Part shown: positions 53,591 to 62,593 of the stretch, piece by piece
Layout of the letters: each line of letters begins with the position of its first letter
Numbering within the stretch: position 1 is the stretch's first letter
NCBI RefSeq assembly: GCF_022601975.1
Contig: NZ_JAKVIR010000013.1
Span: 98,443-162,442 of the forward strand
Direction of reading: 5' to 3'
Source of the DNA: Pontibacter sp. E15-1
GTDB taxonomy: Bacteria > Bacteroidota > Bacteroidia > Cytophagales > Hymenobacteraceae
Length of the DNA stretch: 64,000 nt
The notes under the pieces: model-generated
Told to the model about the DNA's origin: nothing
The model's database searches: none
What the model saw: the letters and a program-made list of their open reading frames with translations, nothing else
Program-made: the position numbers and the translations under genes

Positions 53591-54314
53591 TGCGTACCTT
53601 TGCATCGAACCTCATACCAACCTTTTGCCCTACCTCCCCGACAGCGGCTTCGACCGCGTAGCCCCGTTCTATGACCGCCTGGCCCACGTGGTGTATGGCC
53701 GAGCCCTGGAGCAGGCGCAACAGGCCCTGATGCCATACCTCCCCAGGAAAGGCCGTGTGCTGGTGATTGGCGGGGGCAGTGGCTGGGTGCTGGGGCAGTT
53801 GCTGCAAACAGGCAGGCAACTGGAGATTCTATACCTCGACGCCTCCCCTGCCATGCTGCGACGCGCAAAAAAACGCTACCGACGCTACCAACCGGCACAT
53901 CCGTGCACCGTTTCCTTCCGGCTGGGCACCGAGCACAGCCTGCAGCCGCACGAGCAGTTCGAGGCCGTGCTCACCCCTTTTCTCTTAGACCTGTTTCCGC
54001 CCCCACGGCTTCAACAACTGATGGCCAGGCTGGCGAGCGCCCTCGTGCCGGATGGCAGCTGGCTCTTCGCCGATTTCTGGCCGCTGCAACAGCCCCCACC
54101 GCGCTGGCAGCGGCTGTTGCTCCGAAGCATGTATGGCTTTTTCGGGCTGGTAAGTGGCGTGCAGGCAAAACAACTCCCGGCATATGGTGCGCACTTCAGG
54201 GCCCTTGGTTTTGAGGAAACGCACAGCAGCAGTTTTTTCAAGGGGATGGTACAGGCTAAGGTTTTCCGGAGAAAGGCATCCGCGCAACTTACTGACCGGG
54301 ATAAGAAAGGGTGA
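53580..54314 (+). CDS. class I SAM-dependent methyltransferase
   Basis: 244 residues from the ATG at 53580. FDRVAPFYDRLAHVVYG near 24 and motif I VLVIGGGSGWVLGQLL near 60 are typical, followed by the acidic ILYLDASPAML and LTPFLLDLFPPPRL. A UbiE/type 11-like fold is expected, with a hydrophobic patch RSMYGFFGLVSGVQ near 190. The substrate is unknown. It begins inside the end of the CinA-C gene, so it is the third member of a thpR-cinA-methyltransferase transcript. Confidence 0.87.
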   Translation: MPADAYLCIEPHTNLLPYLPDSGFDRVAPFYDRLAHVVYGRALEQAQQALMPYLPRKGRVLVIGGGSGWVLGQLLQTGRQLEILYLDASPAMLRRAKKRYRRYQPAHPCTVSFRLGTEHSLQPHEQFEAVLTPFLLDLFPPPRLQQLMARLASALVPDGSWLFADFWPLQQPPPRWQRLLLRSMYGFFGLVSGVQAKQLPAYGAHFRALGFEETHSSSFFKGMVQAKVFRRKASAQLTDRDKKG

Positions 54315-54865
54315 TACCAGCTCCATCAATACAAAAGTTTTTGCGGGCTCTCACGCACAACTTGCTGGTCAGATGATGTAATCATAGCCGTTTTATATTT
54401 TAGCGTGAACTGGGGAATATCGCGGTTATTTCTAAACTGGAACAGCATTGTTGCCATAGCTTGCTTTGCGCTCCACGCCTGGGGTAGGGGCCCTTCTTAA
54501 GCTAGGGCGCGTTTTCCCGCTCGGCACTGTGTAGTTGAAGCTGCCTTCGCTCTGCTCAGGCTGCCTCACTGCGTTCGGCACCGCAACACCTACAAGGTAC
54601 CTCCCGGAAAAACTGGGAATCATTTTGCTTTGTTCTGATAGCAGAATATCCTCACTAGCAAGAAACTTCATTTTGAAGTTATTTAAACTACCGTAATTCC
54701 CGGGTCACGTTACTTTAAAACAAACGGCAATCTCTTCAGTTGGCGGCATTGGGGCCAGGGCGCTGTAATATGCTTCTCTCCTGCTTACTGCCCAGGCCAT
54801 GCAAAATTGCACCATACCGGCACAAACAGTATATTTATGCCACGACTGATCCTTTCTACTCACAC
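54315..54865. other. gene-free region with repeat-like sequence
   Basis: No gene is supported. At 54480-54494 GGGGTAGGGGCCCTT recurs from the 39.7 kb repeat. At 54541-54590 a CTGCCTTCGCTCTGCTCAGG-type stretch looks like a common low-complexity repeat; its translation (NAVRQPEQSEGSF) is a frequent spurious protein fragment. The promoter of the M61 gene would be near 54820-54840, where TATATTTA occurs. Confidence 0.45.
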
Positions 54866-56701
54866 ATGAAGCACAACATCTTCGGCCTGCTCGGCCTTGC
54901 AGCAACGCTTTTGCTGGCACACACCGCGCAGGCGCAGCAGCAAACTGCCTATACCCTCTCCTTCCCCAACGCCGTGCACCACGAGGCCGAGATACAGGCC
55001 ACCTTCTCGGAGGTGAAACAGGACACCCTTCACGTATGGATGGCGCGCACCTCGCCGGGGCGGTATGCCATCCATGAGTTCGCGAAGAACGTGTACAACG
55101 TGCGGGCCACCGATGCGCAGGGCAAGCCGTTGCATGTTGTTCGCACTGCCACCAACACGTGGGGCGTGACAGGCGCCCACGGCACCGTGAACCTAAGCTA
55201 TACCCTGTTTGCCGACCATGCCGACGGCACTTACGCCGGGGTAGATGAAACGCACGCGCACCTGAACATGCCTGCCACGCTCCTGTATGCCCGAGGTTAT
55301 GAGCAGTCGCCGGCCTTTGTCACGTTTAGCCTCCTGGAGGGGAAAAACTGGAAAGTGGCCACCCAACTGAAACCAGAGCAGGGCAATACCTTCTCCGCCC
55401 CAAACCTCCAGTACCTGATGGACAGCCCCGCTGAGTTGAGTGACTTTGACCTGGCCGAGTGGACCATCCAGGAAAACAGCACAGCGAAGACCATCCGGAT
55501 GGCCCTGCACCACCAGAGCATGAAGGAAATGTTTCAGCTGTATGTGGACAAGGTGAAAAAGATTGTGGCCGAGCAGCAGGCCATTTTCGGGGAGTTGCCA
55601 GCCTATGACTATGGCACCTATACCTTTATCGGGTGCTACATGCCCCAGGCTGTGGGCGATGGCATGGAGCACCGCAACTCCACGATCCTGACCAGCGCCA
55701 ACCCGCTGGAGGCCTCCATGGACCGCCTGCTCAACACGGTGTCGCATGAGTATTTCCACGCGTGGAACGTGGAGCGCATCCGGCCGAAGAGCCTGGAGCC
55801 TTTTGACTTTCAGGAGGCCAACATGTCGGAGGCGCTTTGGCTGGCCGAGGGCTTCACAAGCTACTACGGCGACCTGGTGATGGCCCGCAGCGGGATTTTC
55901 GACCTCCGGAAATATGCCTCCGACCTGGCCGGTGACCTGAACTACGTGCTGCTCTCGCCGGGGCGGCAGTACCACAGTCTGCAGGAGATGAGCATGCAGG
56001 CCCCCTTTGTGGATGCCGCCCGCTCCGTGGACCCCGTAAACCGCCACAACACCTTTATCTCGTACTATACCTACGGCAGCATGACGGGACTGGCCCTGGA
56101 CATGACGCTTCGCCAGAAGCACAGCAAGACGCTGGACGACTTTATGCGGGCGCTCTGGCTCAAGTACGGCAAGCCGGAGAAGCCCTATACCCTGCCCGAC
56201 CTGGAAGAAACGCTGGCCGAGGTATCCGGCGACAAGGCATGGGCCAGCCAGTTTTTCAGGGAAAGCGTGTATGGCAGCCAACTGCCTGATTTCGCTCCGT
56301 TGCTGGTGAAGGCCGGGTTAGCGTTGCGGAAAGCCAGGCCTGGCGTGGCTACGATCAGCATGGTTTCGTTGGAATACGACAAAGCAGGCGCTGTTATCTC
56401 GGACGGAACCGCTGTGAACACGGGGGCTTACGCGGCCGGGCTCGACAGAGGCGACCGGATTCTGACACTGGACGGCAAAAAGATCCGGAAGGAGAAAAAC
56501 CTGCAGAAGGTGCTGCATAAGCATAAGCCCGGCGACAGCATCCCGGTGACTTACCTGCGCCTGGGTCGCCCACGTGCTGCCACGCTGGTGCTGGACGAGG
56601 TGCCGACGCTGGAGGTAGTGCTGTATGAGAGCATCGGCAAGCAGCTGACACCCGAGATGCAGCAATACCGTCAGGAGTGGCTGGGCACCAAGGTCCGGTA
56701 G
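54866..56701 (+). CDS. M61 family glycyl aminopeptidase-like metallopeptidase with PDZ domain
   Basis: 611 residues from the ATG at 54866; the frame extends upstream without protein character. A signal peptide ends at TAQAQ. An N-terminal beta-rich domain is followed by the zinc motif VSHEYFHAWNVERIRP (HExxH with the M61-type continuation) near 290 and a downstream LWLAEGFTSYYGDL Glu ligand. A PDZ domain fills about 520-600 (GAYAAGLDRGDRILTLDGKKI). The product should be a periplasmic or exported zinc peptidase. It is followed by a separate outer-membrane protein gene 112 bases later. Confidence 0.93.
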   Translation: MKHNIFGLLGLAATLLLAHTAQAQQQTAYTLSFPNAVHHEAEIQATFSEVKQDTLHVWMARTSPGRYAIHEFAKNVYNVRATDAQGKPLHVVRTATNTWGVTGAHGTVNLSYTLFADHADGTYAGVDETHAHLNMPATLLYARGYEQSPAFVTFSLLEGKNWKVATQLKPEQGNTFSAPNLQYLMDSPAELSDFDLAEWTIQENSTAKTIRMALHHQSMKEMFQLYVDKVKKIVAEQQAIFGELPAYDYGTYTFIGCYMPQAVGDGMEHRNSTILTSANPLEASMDRLLNTVSHEYFHAWNVERIRPKSLEPFDFQEANMSEALWLAEGFTSYYGDLVMARSGIFDLRKYASDLAGDLNYVLLSPGRQYHSLQEMSMQAPFVDAARSVDPVNRHNTFISYYTYGSMTGLALDMTLRQKHSKTLDDFMRALWLKYGKPEKPYTLPDLEETLAEVSGDKAWASQFFRESVYGSQLPDFAPLLVKAGLALRKARPGVATISMVSLEYDKAGAVISDGTAVNTGAYAAGLDRGDRILTLDGKKIRKEKNLQKVLHKHKPGDSIPVTYLRLGRPRAATLVLDEVPTLEVVLYESIGKQLTPEMQQYRQEWLGTKVR

Positions 56702-56813
56702 CGGCCTCGCAACAAATGCCGGGTAGGCGCGTTCTGAAACCAGCTGCGCGATCCTTTGATTTGAGCAACTTTCCGCGTAACTTTAGTATATACAAGACAC
56801 TCAGCAATTTCAC

Positions 56814-57488
56814 GTGAAAAACATAGCTAAGATAATCGGGGCGATATGCCTGCTCTGGACAAGCAGCCACGCCATGGCCCAGGACACAAAGCCTAGCCTG
56901 GATGCAGCGCCAGCGCCTGTGCTTACCGACATGCCTGCCAGCAGGGTGGCCGCTCAGGCCGCCGAAGCCGACACAAAAGAAAAACCCGCCTGGACCGGAC
57001 CGCGCCTGAGCTACAGCCTGGCCACTGGCATGAGCTTCAGCAGTGGGTATGGCAGCAGCCAGTTCATCACCCCGTCGGTGCGCTACCAGGTGAGCAGCAG
57101 GTTTCGGGTTACTGCCGGCCTGACGTATCAGAATTTCTCGGCCTATACCACCAATGCTACCACTCCGGAGGGCACCACGGTGCTGTACCGCAATGGCGGC
57201 GGAAGCCAGTATCTGGCCAGCGTAGGCGTGGATTACCTGGCCACCGACCGGCTGATCCTGAGCGGAAACATCTGGCGGGATTTCTCCAATATGCCTGCCC
57301 AGTCTTTGCACTACAACGGCCTCTATAGCCCGGGGCGCATGGGCGCTGACCTGCGCGCCACCTACAAAATCACAGACAACCTCTCGGTAACCGGCGGGCT
57401 GCGCTATACCAACGGCGCGTCGCCGTACGGCAACCCCTACTATAACTCTGGCTTCGGGAGCTATGGCCCCGGCGGCTTCGGATACTAA
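56814..57488 (+). CDS. putative outer-membrane beta-barrel protein, unknown
   Basis: 224 residues from a GTG start at 56814. A signal peptide ends at HAMAQD. After a 45-residue Ala/Pro/Asp-rich linker, alternating strands suggest a small barrel (SYSLATGMSFSSGYGSSQFI, RFRVTAGLTYQNFSAY, GVDYLATDRLILSGNIW, NLSVTGGLRYTN). It ends in a Gly/Tyr-rich tail, YGPGGFGY, whose final aromatic residue fits BAM-inserted barrels. I do not recognise a family. Confidence 0.7.
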   Translation: MKNIAKIIGAICLLWTSSHAMAQDTKPSLDAAPAPVLTDMPASRVAAQAAEADTKEKPAWTGPRLSYSLATGMSFSSGYGSSQFITPSVRYQVSSRFRVTAGLTYQNFSAYTTNATTPEGTTVLYRNGGGSQYLASVGVDYLATDRLILSGNIWRDFSNMPAQSLHYNGLYSPGRMGADLRATYKITDNLSVTGGLRYTNGASPYGNPYYNSGFGSYGPGGFGY

Positions 57489-57722
57489 GCCGTTTTCTGT
57501 TGCCCCTTTTCTGAAAGCAGCTGGGTCAGGTGCCGCTGTCCGCTTTTCCTGTTGCTGAAATCTCCCTCACGCTCCGCACTTTTCCAGTTCTGTGTGCGCC
57601 TGTTGTACTGTAAAGGCCGTTACGGCATCTGAGGCGCGCAATCTATACGCGCATGCACATAATGTTCTAACCTTGAGCAGCGTTTCAGGGTTAATACAAC
57701 AGAAAACAAACAGCATACAACT

Positions 57723-58739
57723 TTGCAGCATACCAGTAAAATTCGCCACGTCAAAAACGAGCGCCTCGAAACCATTAAGCCCGATTACCGGGGCAACAAG
57801 ACCATCAAGGGCCGCTTTGCAAACGGCGACGAGCTTTATACCCCTGATCTAAGTAACGTTGTCCGGTGGCAACTTAGCCGGAACCCGCAGCGCGAGGAGA
57901 AAAAGGACGATGCCTATGTGCCCGATGTCATCCACGGCTCCGATTTCATCCACTCGGACAAGGACATGGTGGTATGGCTGGGCCACGCCAGCTTTTTTAT
58001 CCGGCTGGGCGGCATCACCTTCCTAACAGACCCTGTTTTCTACGACGTGCCGCCGCTCTCGCGCAGGGTGGGGCTGCCCTGCCCGCCCGAGCAGCTCCGC
58101 GATATCAGCTTTCTGCTGCTCTCGCACGGGCACCGCGACCACCTCGACAAAAAATCCATCCGCACCCTCTTCCAGCACAACCCGCAACTCAAGGCGCTTG
58201 CCCCCCTCCGGGCCGGGAAAATCCTGCGCAGCATCAATCCGCAGTTGCCCTACCAGGAAGCGGGCTGGTACCAGAAATATGACCTGGTGCCCGGCGGCGG
58301 GGTAGAGGTATACTTTATGCCCGCCTCCCACTGGCACCGGCGCGGCGTGCTCGACATGAACAAAGTGCTCTGGGGAAGCTTCGTGCTGAAAACACCTACC
58401 GTGAGCCTTTTCTTTGCCGGAGACTCTGCCCTCGGGCCGCATTTTGAGGAGATAGAGGAGCTGTTTGGGCCGATGGATGTCTGCATTATGCCCGTTGGGG
58501 CGTACAAGCCCGCGTTTCTGATGGCCAAAAGCCACATGAACCCCCACGAGGCCGTGAAAGCCTATAACCTGATGCATGGCGGCACCTTCCTGCCCATGCA
58601 CTACGGCACCTTCGACCTGTCTGATGAGCCGCCGGGCGAGCCAGTGCGCCTGTTGCGGCAGATTGCCGCCGGGGGGATGTTGCAGGGCCTGAAGATTCCT
58701 GCCATCGGGGAGCCTTTCCTGTTGCAGGACTTGCAGTAA
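57723..58739 (+). CDS. MBL-fold metallo-hydrolase (UlaG / NAPE-PLD-like)
   Basis: 338 residues from a TTG start at 57723; no ATG precedes the conserved core, and the next Met is inside it. VWLGHASFFIRLGGITFLTDPVF is split as WLGHASFFI and FLTDPVF; the metal motif is LLSHGHRDHLD near 145, then MPASHWHRRG, FFAGDSALGPHF and MHYGTFDLSDEP. The order fits NAPE-phospholipase D-like and UlaG-like hydrolases. The substrate may be a phospholipid or a lactone; the N-terminal ~75 residues fit the NAPE-PLD layout. No signal peptide is seen. Confidence 0.88.
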   Translation: MQHTSKIRHVKNERLETIKPDYRGNKTIKGRFANGDELYTPDLSNVVRWQLSRNPQREEKKDDAYVPDVIHGSDFIHSDKDMVVWLGHASFFIRLGGITFLTDPVFYDVPPLSRRVGLPCPPEQLRDISFLLLSHGHRDHLDKKSIRTLFQHNPQLKALAPLRAGKILRSINPQLPYQEAGWYQKYDLVPGGGVEVYFMPASHWHRRGVLDMNKVLWGSFVLKTPTVSLFFAGDSALGPHFEEIEELFGPMDVCIMPVGAYKPAFLMAKSHMNPHEAVKAYNLMHGGTFLPMHYGTFDLSDEPPGEPVRLLRQIAAGGMLQGLKIPAIGEPFLLQDLQ

Positions 58740-58766
58740 AGGCAGCACATGGGTGCATTAATTTGC

Positions 58767-58774
58767 TATATTTG
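58767..58774 (+). promoter_or_regulatory. putative -7 element of the sodium/solute symporter gene
   Basis: TATATTTG, an exact TAnnTTTG match, lies 93 bases before the ATG at 58867 and 28 bases after the previous stop. The -33 element is not clear. Confidence 0.45.
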
Positions 58775-58866
58775 TCTACTTGACCTGAGCGCGCGCTTAA
58801 ATTCCGACTTTGGAAGCGAAATTAAACACGCGCTAAACAGCGAGCTCACGAACCCTAGCAATTGCC

Positions 58867-60333
58867 ATGTCTCCAACCCTTATCATTGGCCTGATCGTCG
58901 CCTACTTTTTTGTGCTCATCTTCATCTCCTACCTCACCAGCAAGAATACCGACTCTGAGACGTTCTTCCTGGCCAACCGCAAGTCGCCCTGGTATGTGGT
59001 GGCCTTTGGTATGATCGGCACCTCGCTTTCGGGCGTTACCTTTGTGTCGATTCCGGGGATGGTGCAGAAGGCGCAGTTTTCGTACCTGCAGCTGGTGCTG
59101 GGCTACCTGCTGGGCTACCTCGTGATCGCCACGGTGCTGATGCCGCTGTACTACCGCCTCAACCTCGTCTCGATTTATACCTACCTGGAGCAGCGCTTCG
59201 GCTACTGGTCGTACAAAACCGGGGCGGGTTTCTTTCTGCTCTCACGCACGCTGGGGGCCGCTATCCGCCTGTTTCTGGTGGCGGGCGTGCTGCAACTGGC
59301 TGTGTTTGACGATCTGGGTGTGCCCTTCGCTGTCTCCGTGATCATCACGATCGCGCTCATCTGGGTTTATACCTTCCGGGGGGGTATGAAAACGATCATC
59401 TGGACAGACACCTTCCAGACCACCGCCATGCTGCTGGCCGTTGGCACCAGTATCTGGCTGATTTCGGACGAGCTGAACCTGGGCTTCCAGAGCATGGTAA
59501 CCACCATTAGCGAGAGCGACTACTCGCAGGTGTTTTTCTGGGATGTGAAGGACAGCCGGTATTTTCTGAAGCAGTTTTTCTCCGGCGCTTTTATCGCCAT
59601 CGTGATGACGGGGCTGGACCAGGACATGATGCAGAAGAACCTGAGCTGCAAGAATATCGGCGAAGCCCAGAAGAACATGTTCTGGTTCAGCATCATCCTG
59701 GTGTTCGTCAATATCCTGTTCCTCTCGCTAGGGGCCCTGCTCTACCTCTACGCCAACGCGAAGGGTATTGCCCTGCCTGCCAAAGGCGATGATCTGTTTC
59801 CGTTCCTGGCCCTGGGATATTTCCCGCATGTGGTGGGCGTGGTGTTCATCCTGGGCATCATCGCGATAACGTACGCCTCCGCCGACTCCGCCCTGACGGC
59901 CCTCACCACCTCGTTCTGCGTGGATTTCCTCAACTTTAAAGACCGGAGCGAGCACGAGCGGGTGCGGCTGCGCTACATCGTGCACGTGGGGTTCTCGGTG
60001 CTGCTAGTGCTGGTGATCCTGGCCTTCGACGTGCTGAACAGCGACAACGTGGTGACGGCCGTGTTTAAGGTGGCTGGCTATACCTATGGTCCGTTGCTGG
60101 GTCTTTACAGCTTCGGTTTATATACCAAGCGCGCCGTCCGCGACAGGTTTGTGCCCGGCATTTGTCTCATTGCCCCCATGCTTACTTATATCATCAGCTA
60201 TAACTCCGTCGACTGGTTTTGGGGGTATGAGTTCGGGTTTGAGGTGCTCATCCTCAACGGCTTCCTGACGTTTATGGGCCTGATTGCGGTATCGTCGGGC
60301 AAGGTGGGGGAACTGGAGCTGGCGCAGCAGTAA
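58867..60333 (+). CDS. sodium/solute symporter family (SSS) transporter
   Basis: 488 residues with about thirteen membrane segments. SETFFLANRKSPWYVVAFGM near 32 and GTSLSGVTFVSIPGMV match the start of the SSF fold. YTFRGGMKTIIWTDTFQT is the conserved TM5-6 loop, and YASADSALTALTTSFCVDF holds the sodium-binding Ser/Ala pattern of TM8. Bacteroidota members of this subgroup are mostly of unknown substrate (sialic acid, proline, or sugars are possible). It stands alone. The end is followed by an inverted-repeat element. Confidence 0.9.
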   Translation: MSPTLIIGLIVAYFFVLIFISYLTSKNTDSETFFLANRKSPWYVVAFGMIGTSLSGVTFVSIPGMVQKAQFSYLQLVLGYLLGYLVIATVLMPLYYRLNLVSIYTYLEQRFGYWSYKTGAGFFLLSRTLGAAIRLFLVAGVLQLAVFDDLGVPFAVSVIITIALIWVYTFRGGMKTIIWTDTFQTTAMLLAVGTSIWLISDELNLGFQSMVTTISESDYSQVFFWDVKDSRYFLKQFFSGAFIAIVMTGLDQDMMQKNLSCKNIGEAQKNMFWFSIILVFVNILFLSLGALLYLYANAKGIALPAKGDDLFPFLALGYFPHVVGVVFILGIIAITYASADSALTALTTSFCVDFLNFKDRSEHERVRLRYIVHVGFSVLLVLVILAFDVLNSDNVVTAVFKVAGYTYGPLLGLYSFGLYTKRAVRDRFVPGICLIAPMLTYIISYNSVDWFWGYEFGFEVLILNGFLTFMGLIAVSSGKVGELELAQQ

Positions 60334-60382
60334 GTAATGTGAGGGACGCACGTATCAAGACACACGATAAATTTATATCAAT

Positions 60383-60505
60383 CAGGACTTTCGCAAAGCT
60401 GCCCTTGTTGCGTCTTTTAACCAACAAGTTGTTGGTTAAAAGACGCAACAAGGGCAGGCTACAGACTGCGTTTGCTCCGTGTTTCGATTAGATGCGAAAG
60501 TCCTG
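60383..60505. mobile_element. 123-bp palindromic MITE-like element
   Basis: CAGGACTTTCGCA at 60383-60395 is inverted at 60493-60505. Nested within is a near-perfect 55-base palindrome: 27-bp arms 60401-60427 and 60429-60455 around a single central base. No target duplication is obvious. It lies between two convergent genes, where it could also act as a terminator. Confidence 0.6.
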
Positions 60506-60626
60506 TCATATTCAAAGTGCTTCGTTTGTGCTACACCACTGGCAAAACTATACTTTGCATTTAGGAGGATGCGAACATTGGCACGTGCGCTGTATGGGTT
60601 AGCCAAACTGTATGAGCAGCGCTAAA

Positions 60627-61274
60627 TTATTTCAGTAATGTGCCGATGTCCTCCATCATTTGTTCAATTTCGAGTTGAAGCGTGCCATTGTAAATCCCCC
60701 GTATCCTTTTCGATTGGTCGATTAGCAAAACATGCTCGGTATGTAAGAACTCGGTGCTGTCTTTGGTGAAGCCCAAATCTTCTTCGGCAAAGTATGACGT
60801 TCTGGCAAGGGTGTAGATCTCCGATTTGTTTCCTGTAAGCAAATGCCAGTTGGGGGATACAATTTCGTTCGCCTCAGCGTAGTCATTCAAACGGCTTACC
60901 GTGTCAATCCAGGGCGTTACGCTGTACGATAGTATGACAACATCAGGGTTATCACCAAACTTTTCCTGCACCAGCTTCATATGCTGCATCATGACCGGGC
61001 AAATGCTCCCGCAACTGGTGAATATGAAATTAGCAACGTGTACCTTTCCCGCTATGGTTTGCTCTGTGACAGTCTGGCCGTGCTGGTTGGTGAGGGAAAA
61101 GGGGCTGATGACATGCTCAATTTTCTGTGCCGCTTCATCCCCGTCAGAAATAAACTGTGGGGTGAAATCCGGGGTATTGTAGTACGGCAGCGCCTTGGCT
61201 TTCTCTTGGGGCGAGCAGGAAATCAACAAAGCACACAGCAGCAGGCTACTTGCTAAAGACACTATCCGATACAT
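60627..61274 (-). CDS. SCO1/SenC family lipoprotein
   Basis: 215 residues from the ATG at 61274. The lipobox LLISC gives lipidated Cys20. A thioredoxin-like domain follows with FTSCGSICPVMM (Cys88 and Cys92, the copper-binding CxxxC) and the copper-ligand His in LHTEHVLLID near 180. SCO proteins deliver copper to cytochrome oxidase or serve as thiol redox partners. It is the last gene of a four-lipoprotein operon and overlaps the upstream gene by 29 bases, which argues for a dedicated, non-oxidase role here. Confidence 0.92.
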   Translation of the reverse strand: MYRIVSLASSLLLCALLISCSPQEKAKALPYYNTPDFTPQFISDGDEAAQKIEHVISPFSLTNQHGQTVTEQTIAGKVHVANFIFTSCGSICPVMMQHMKLVQEKFGDNPDVVILSYSVTPWIDTVSRLNDYAEANEIVSPNWHLLTGNKSEIYTLARTSYFAEEDLGFTKDSTEFLHTEHVLLIDQSKRIRGIYNGTLQLEIEQMMEDIGTLLK

Positions 61275-61848
61275 TAACGCAGTTTTTGGTGCCCAGCAAG
61301 CCATACCGCCTGCCATTTTCGATAATATAGTTTGCTCTGATCTTTCCGTTGTCATACCATAATTGTTGAGGGCCTTCTTCGTGGCCATTCTTGTAGTGCA
61401 TGGCCTTCACCAACCGGCCTTCCTCGTTCCACTCCTTGCAGCTACCTTCATACTCATCGTCCTTGAAAAAATAATGCAGCTGCTTTTCTCCGTTCTCCCA
61501 CCAGGCGATGTATTCCCCAGTCTTTTGGCCCTGTTCGAAAAAGCGCTTTTCCCTGAGTTGCCCTGAAGGATAAAATTTCTTCCACTCCCCATGCTCCCTC
61601 CCATTCTGGTAGCTGGCAAGCTCGGCCGTATCCGCTAAGGATTCAAAAAGGGTATACAGCCTCCCGCTGAAAGGCTTTCCGTCAACAAGCAGCACTCCAT
61701 TGTCAATGCGTAGCGGTCCCGCATTCTTGTCCAGTAACACTGTGGGGCTTTTAGCCAAGTTCTCTGACGGGTTCTGCGTGCATCCCCAAACCAGAACAGC
61801 TAAGAGCAGTGCCGTAACGCTATTGCGTAACCGTGCCTGGCGTGCCAT
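61246..61848 (-). CDS. YwqK-type MORN-repeat lipoprotein
   Basis: 200 residues from the ATG at 61848. The lipobox VLVWGC gives lipidated Cys23. The rest has four or five MORN-like units: YQNGREHGEWKKFYPSG, EQGQKTGEYIAWWENG, KDDEYEGSCKEWNEEG, HYKNGHEEGPQQLWYDNG. YwqK proteins are often called antitoxins, a label without much support for exported forms. It may act as a binding scaffold. It overlaps both neighbours by 29 bases, an unusually large and equal overlap. Confidence 0.87.
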   Translation of the reverse strand: MARQARLRNSVTALLLAVLVWGCTQNPSENLAKSPTVLLDKNAGPLRIDNGVLLVDGKPFSGRLYTLFESLADTAELASYQNGREHGEWKKFYPSGQLREKRFFEQGQKTGEYIAWWENGEKQLHYFFKDDEYEGSCKEWNEEGRLVKAMHYKNGHEEGPQQLWYDNGKIRANYIIENGRRYGLLGTKNCVNVSDSVFSK

Positions 61849-62593
61849 AGAATCCGCTTCCGTTGATGTAAGGATCTGCATCGGTGATGTGGTAATGGTA
61901 TATACCCTCAGGGTAATCTTCAGTGGCGTGGGTATGGCCGTGGTAGGCATCCAGCATAGCATTAGTAACGGCTGCTCCGTTCTCTACAGGGCCATACACC
62001 GGAAAACCATCCAGCAGAAAGCCTAACAGAGATGACTTCGTGGCTTTTACAGTGGTGAGGTAGATCGGCTCGAGGTGGTAATGGTAATTACTGTTCGCAG
62101 TTGGATGCCCTGAGTACTGGTCAAAACTCTGAAACTCGTTTGTTAAGGGTTGGTTAGGCCCGGCATACTGGTTGTAAAACGGCACACCATTGAGTGAAAC
62201 CCCAATAGCACCCAACGGCGTGGCGGCATGCGAGGCGGCAACTTCGGGGTATAAGGGTATCTTGAAGGTATAATTGAAAGAGCCAATGGTGTTCGGGTTC
62301 TTCCTGAACGTGTACGTAGTGCCAGCATAGGTAGTACTGCCGCTGAAATTCTCGTACAGGCTGCTTGTGCTAGGATAATAGACACTTTTGTGGTCGGGTG
62401 CGCCGGTTGTTTTGATGATGACATAGGTGCCATCAGTCGTAATGCTGCTCGCGCCATATAACTTCTTATACACTTCCGGGACTTCCTCATTGGCGGGTGC
62501 AAAATCAGCGCTATCCTTACAGGATATGATGAAGAGTAGCATAACAAAATTCAGAAATAGCATGGTGTTCTTTAAAGGGTTCATTGATTTCAT
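61820..62593 (-). CDS. YHYH domain lipoprotein
   Basis: 257 residues. The lipobox LLFIISC gives lipidated Cys25, followed by KDSAD, acidic and possibly a surface-export signal. The YHYH domain has NSNYHYHLEPIYL, GFLLDGFPVYGPVE, AYHGHTHATEDYPEGIYHYH and ends near PYINGSGFYG. Clustered histidines suggest metal binding. YHYH proteins have no assigned function. Its start overlaps the sulfatase stop as ATGA, so its translation is coupled to the sulfatase. Confidence 0.9.
   Translation of the reverse strand: MKSMNPLKNTMLFLNFVMLLFIISCKDSADFAPANEEVPEVYKKLYGASSITTDGTYVIIKTTGAPDHKSVYYPSTSSLYENFSGSTTYAGTTYTFRKNPNTIGSFNYTFKIPLYPEVAASHAATPLGAIGVSLNGVPFYNQYAGPNQPLTNEFQSFDQYSGHPTANSNYHYHLEPIYLTTVKATKSSLLGFLLDGFPVYGPVENGAAVTNAMLDAYHGHTHATEDYPEGIYHYHITDADPYINGSGFYGTPGTVTQ

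Noticed and set aside
54432..54671. 79-codon minus-strand frame with QPEQSEG-type sequence
   Set aside because: This is the usual translation of a repeat-like tract, not a gene.
60579..60600. Second sigma54-like site TTGGCACGTGCGCTGTAT
   Set aside because: The -12 half is poor and no plus-strand gene follows; the next gene is on the other strand.
61246..61848. Toxin-antitoxin system based on the YwqK label
   Set aside because: The protein is an exported MORN-repeat lipoprotein and no toxin gene is adjacent.
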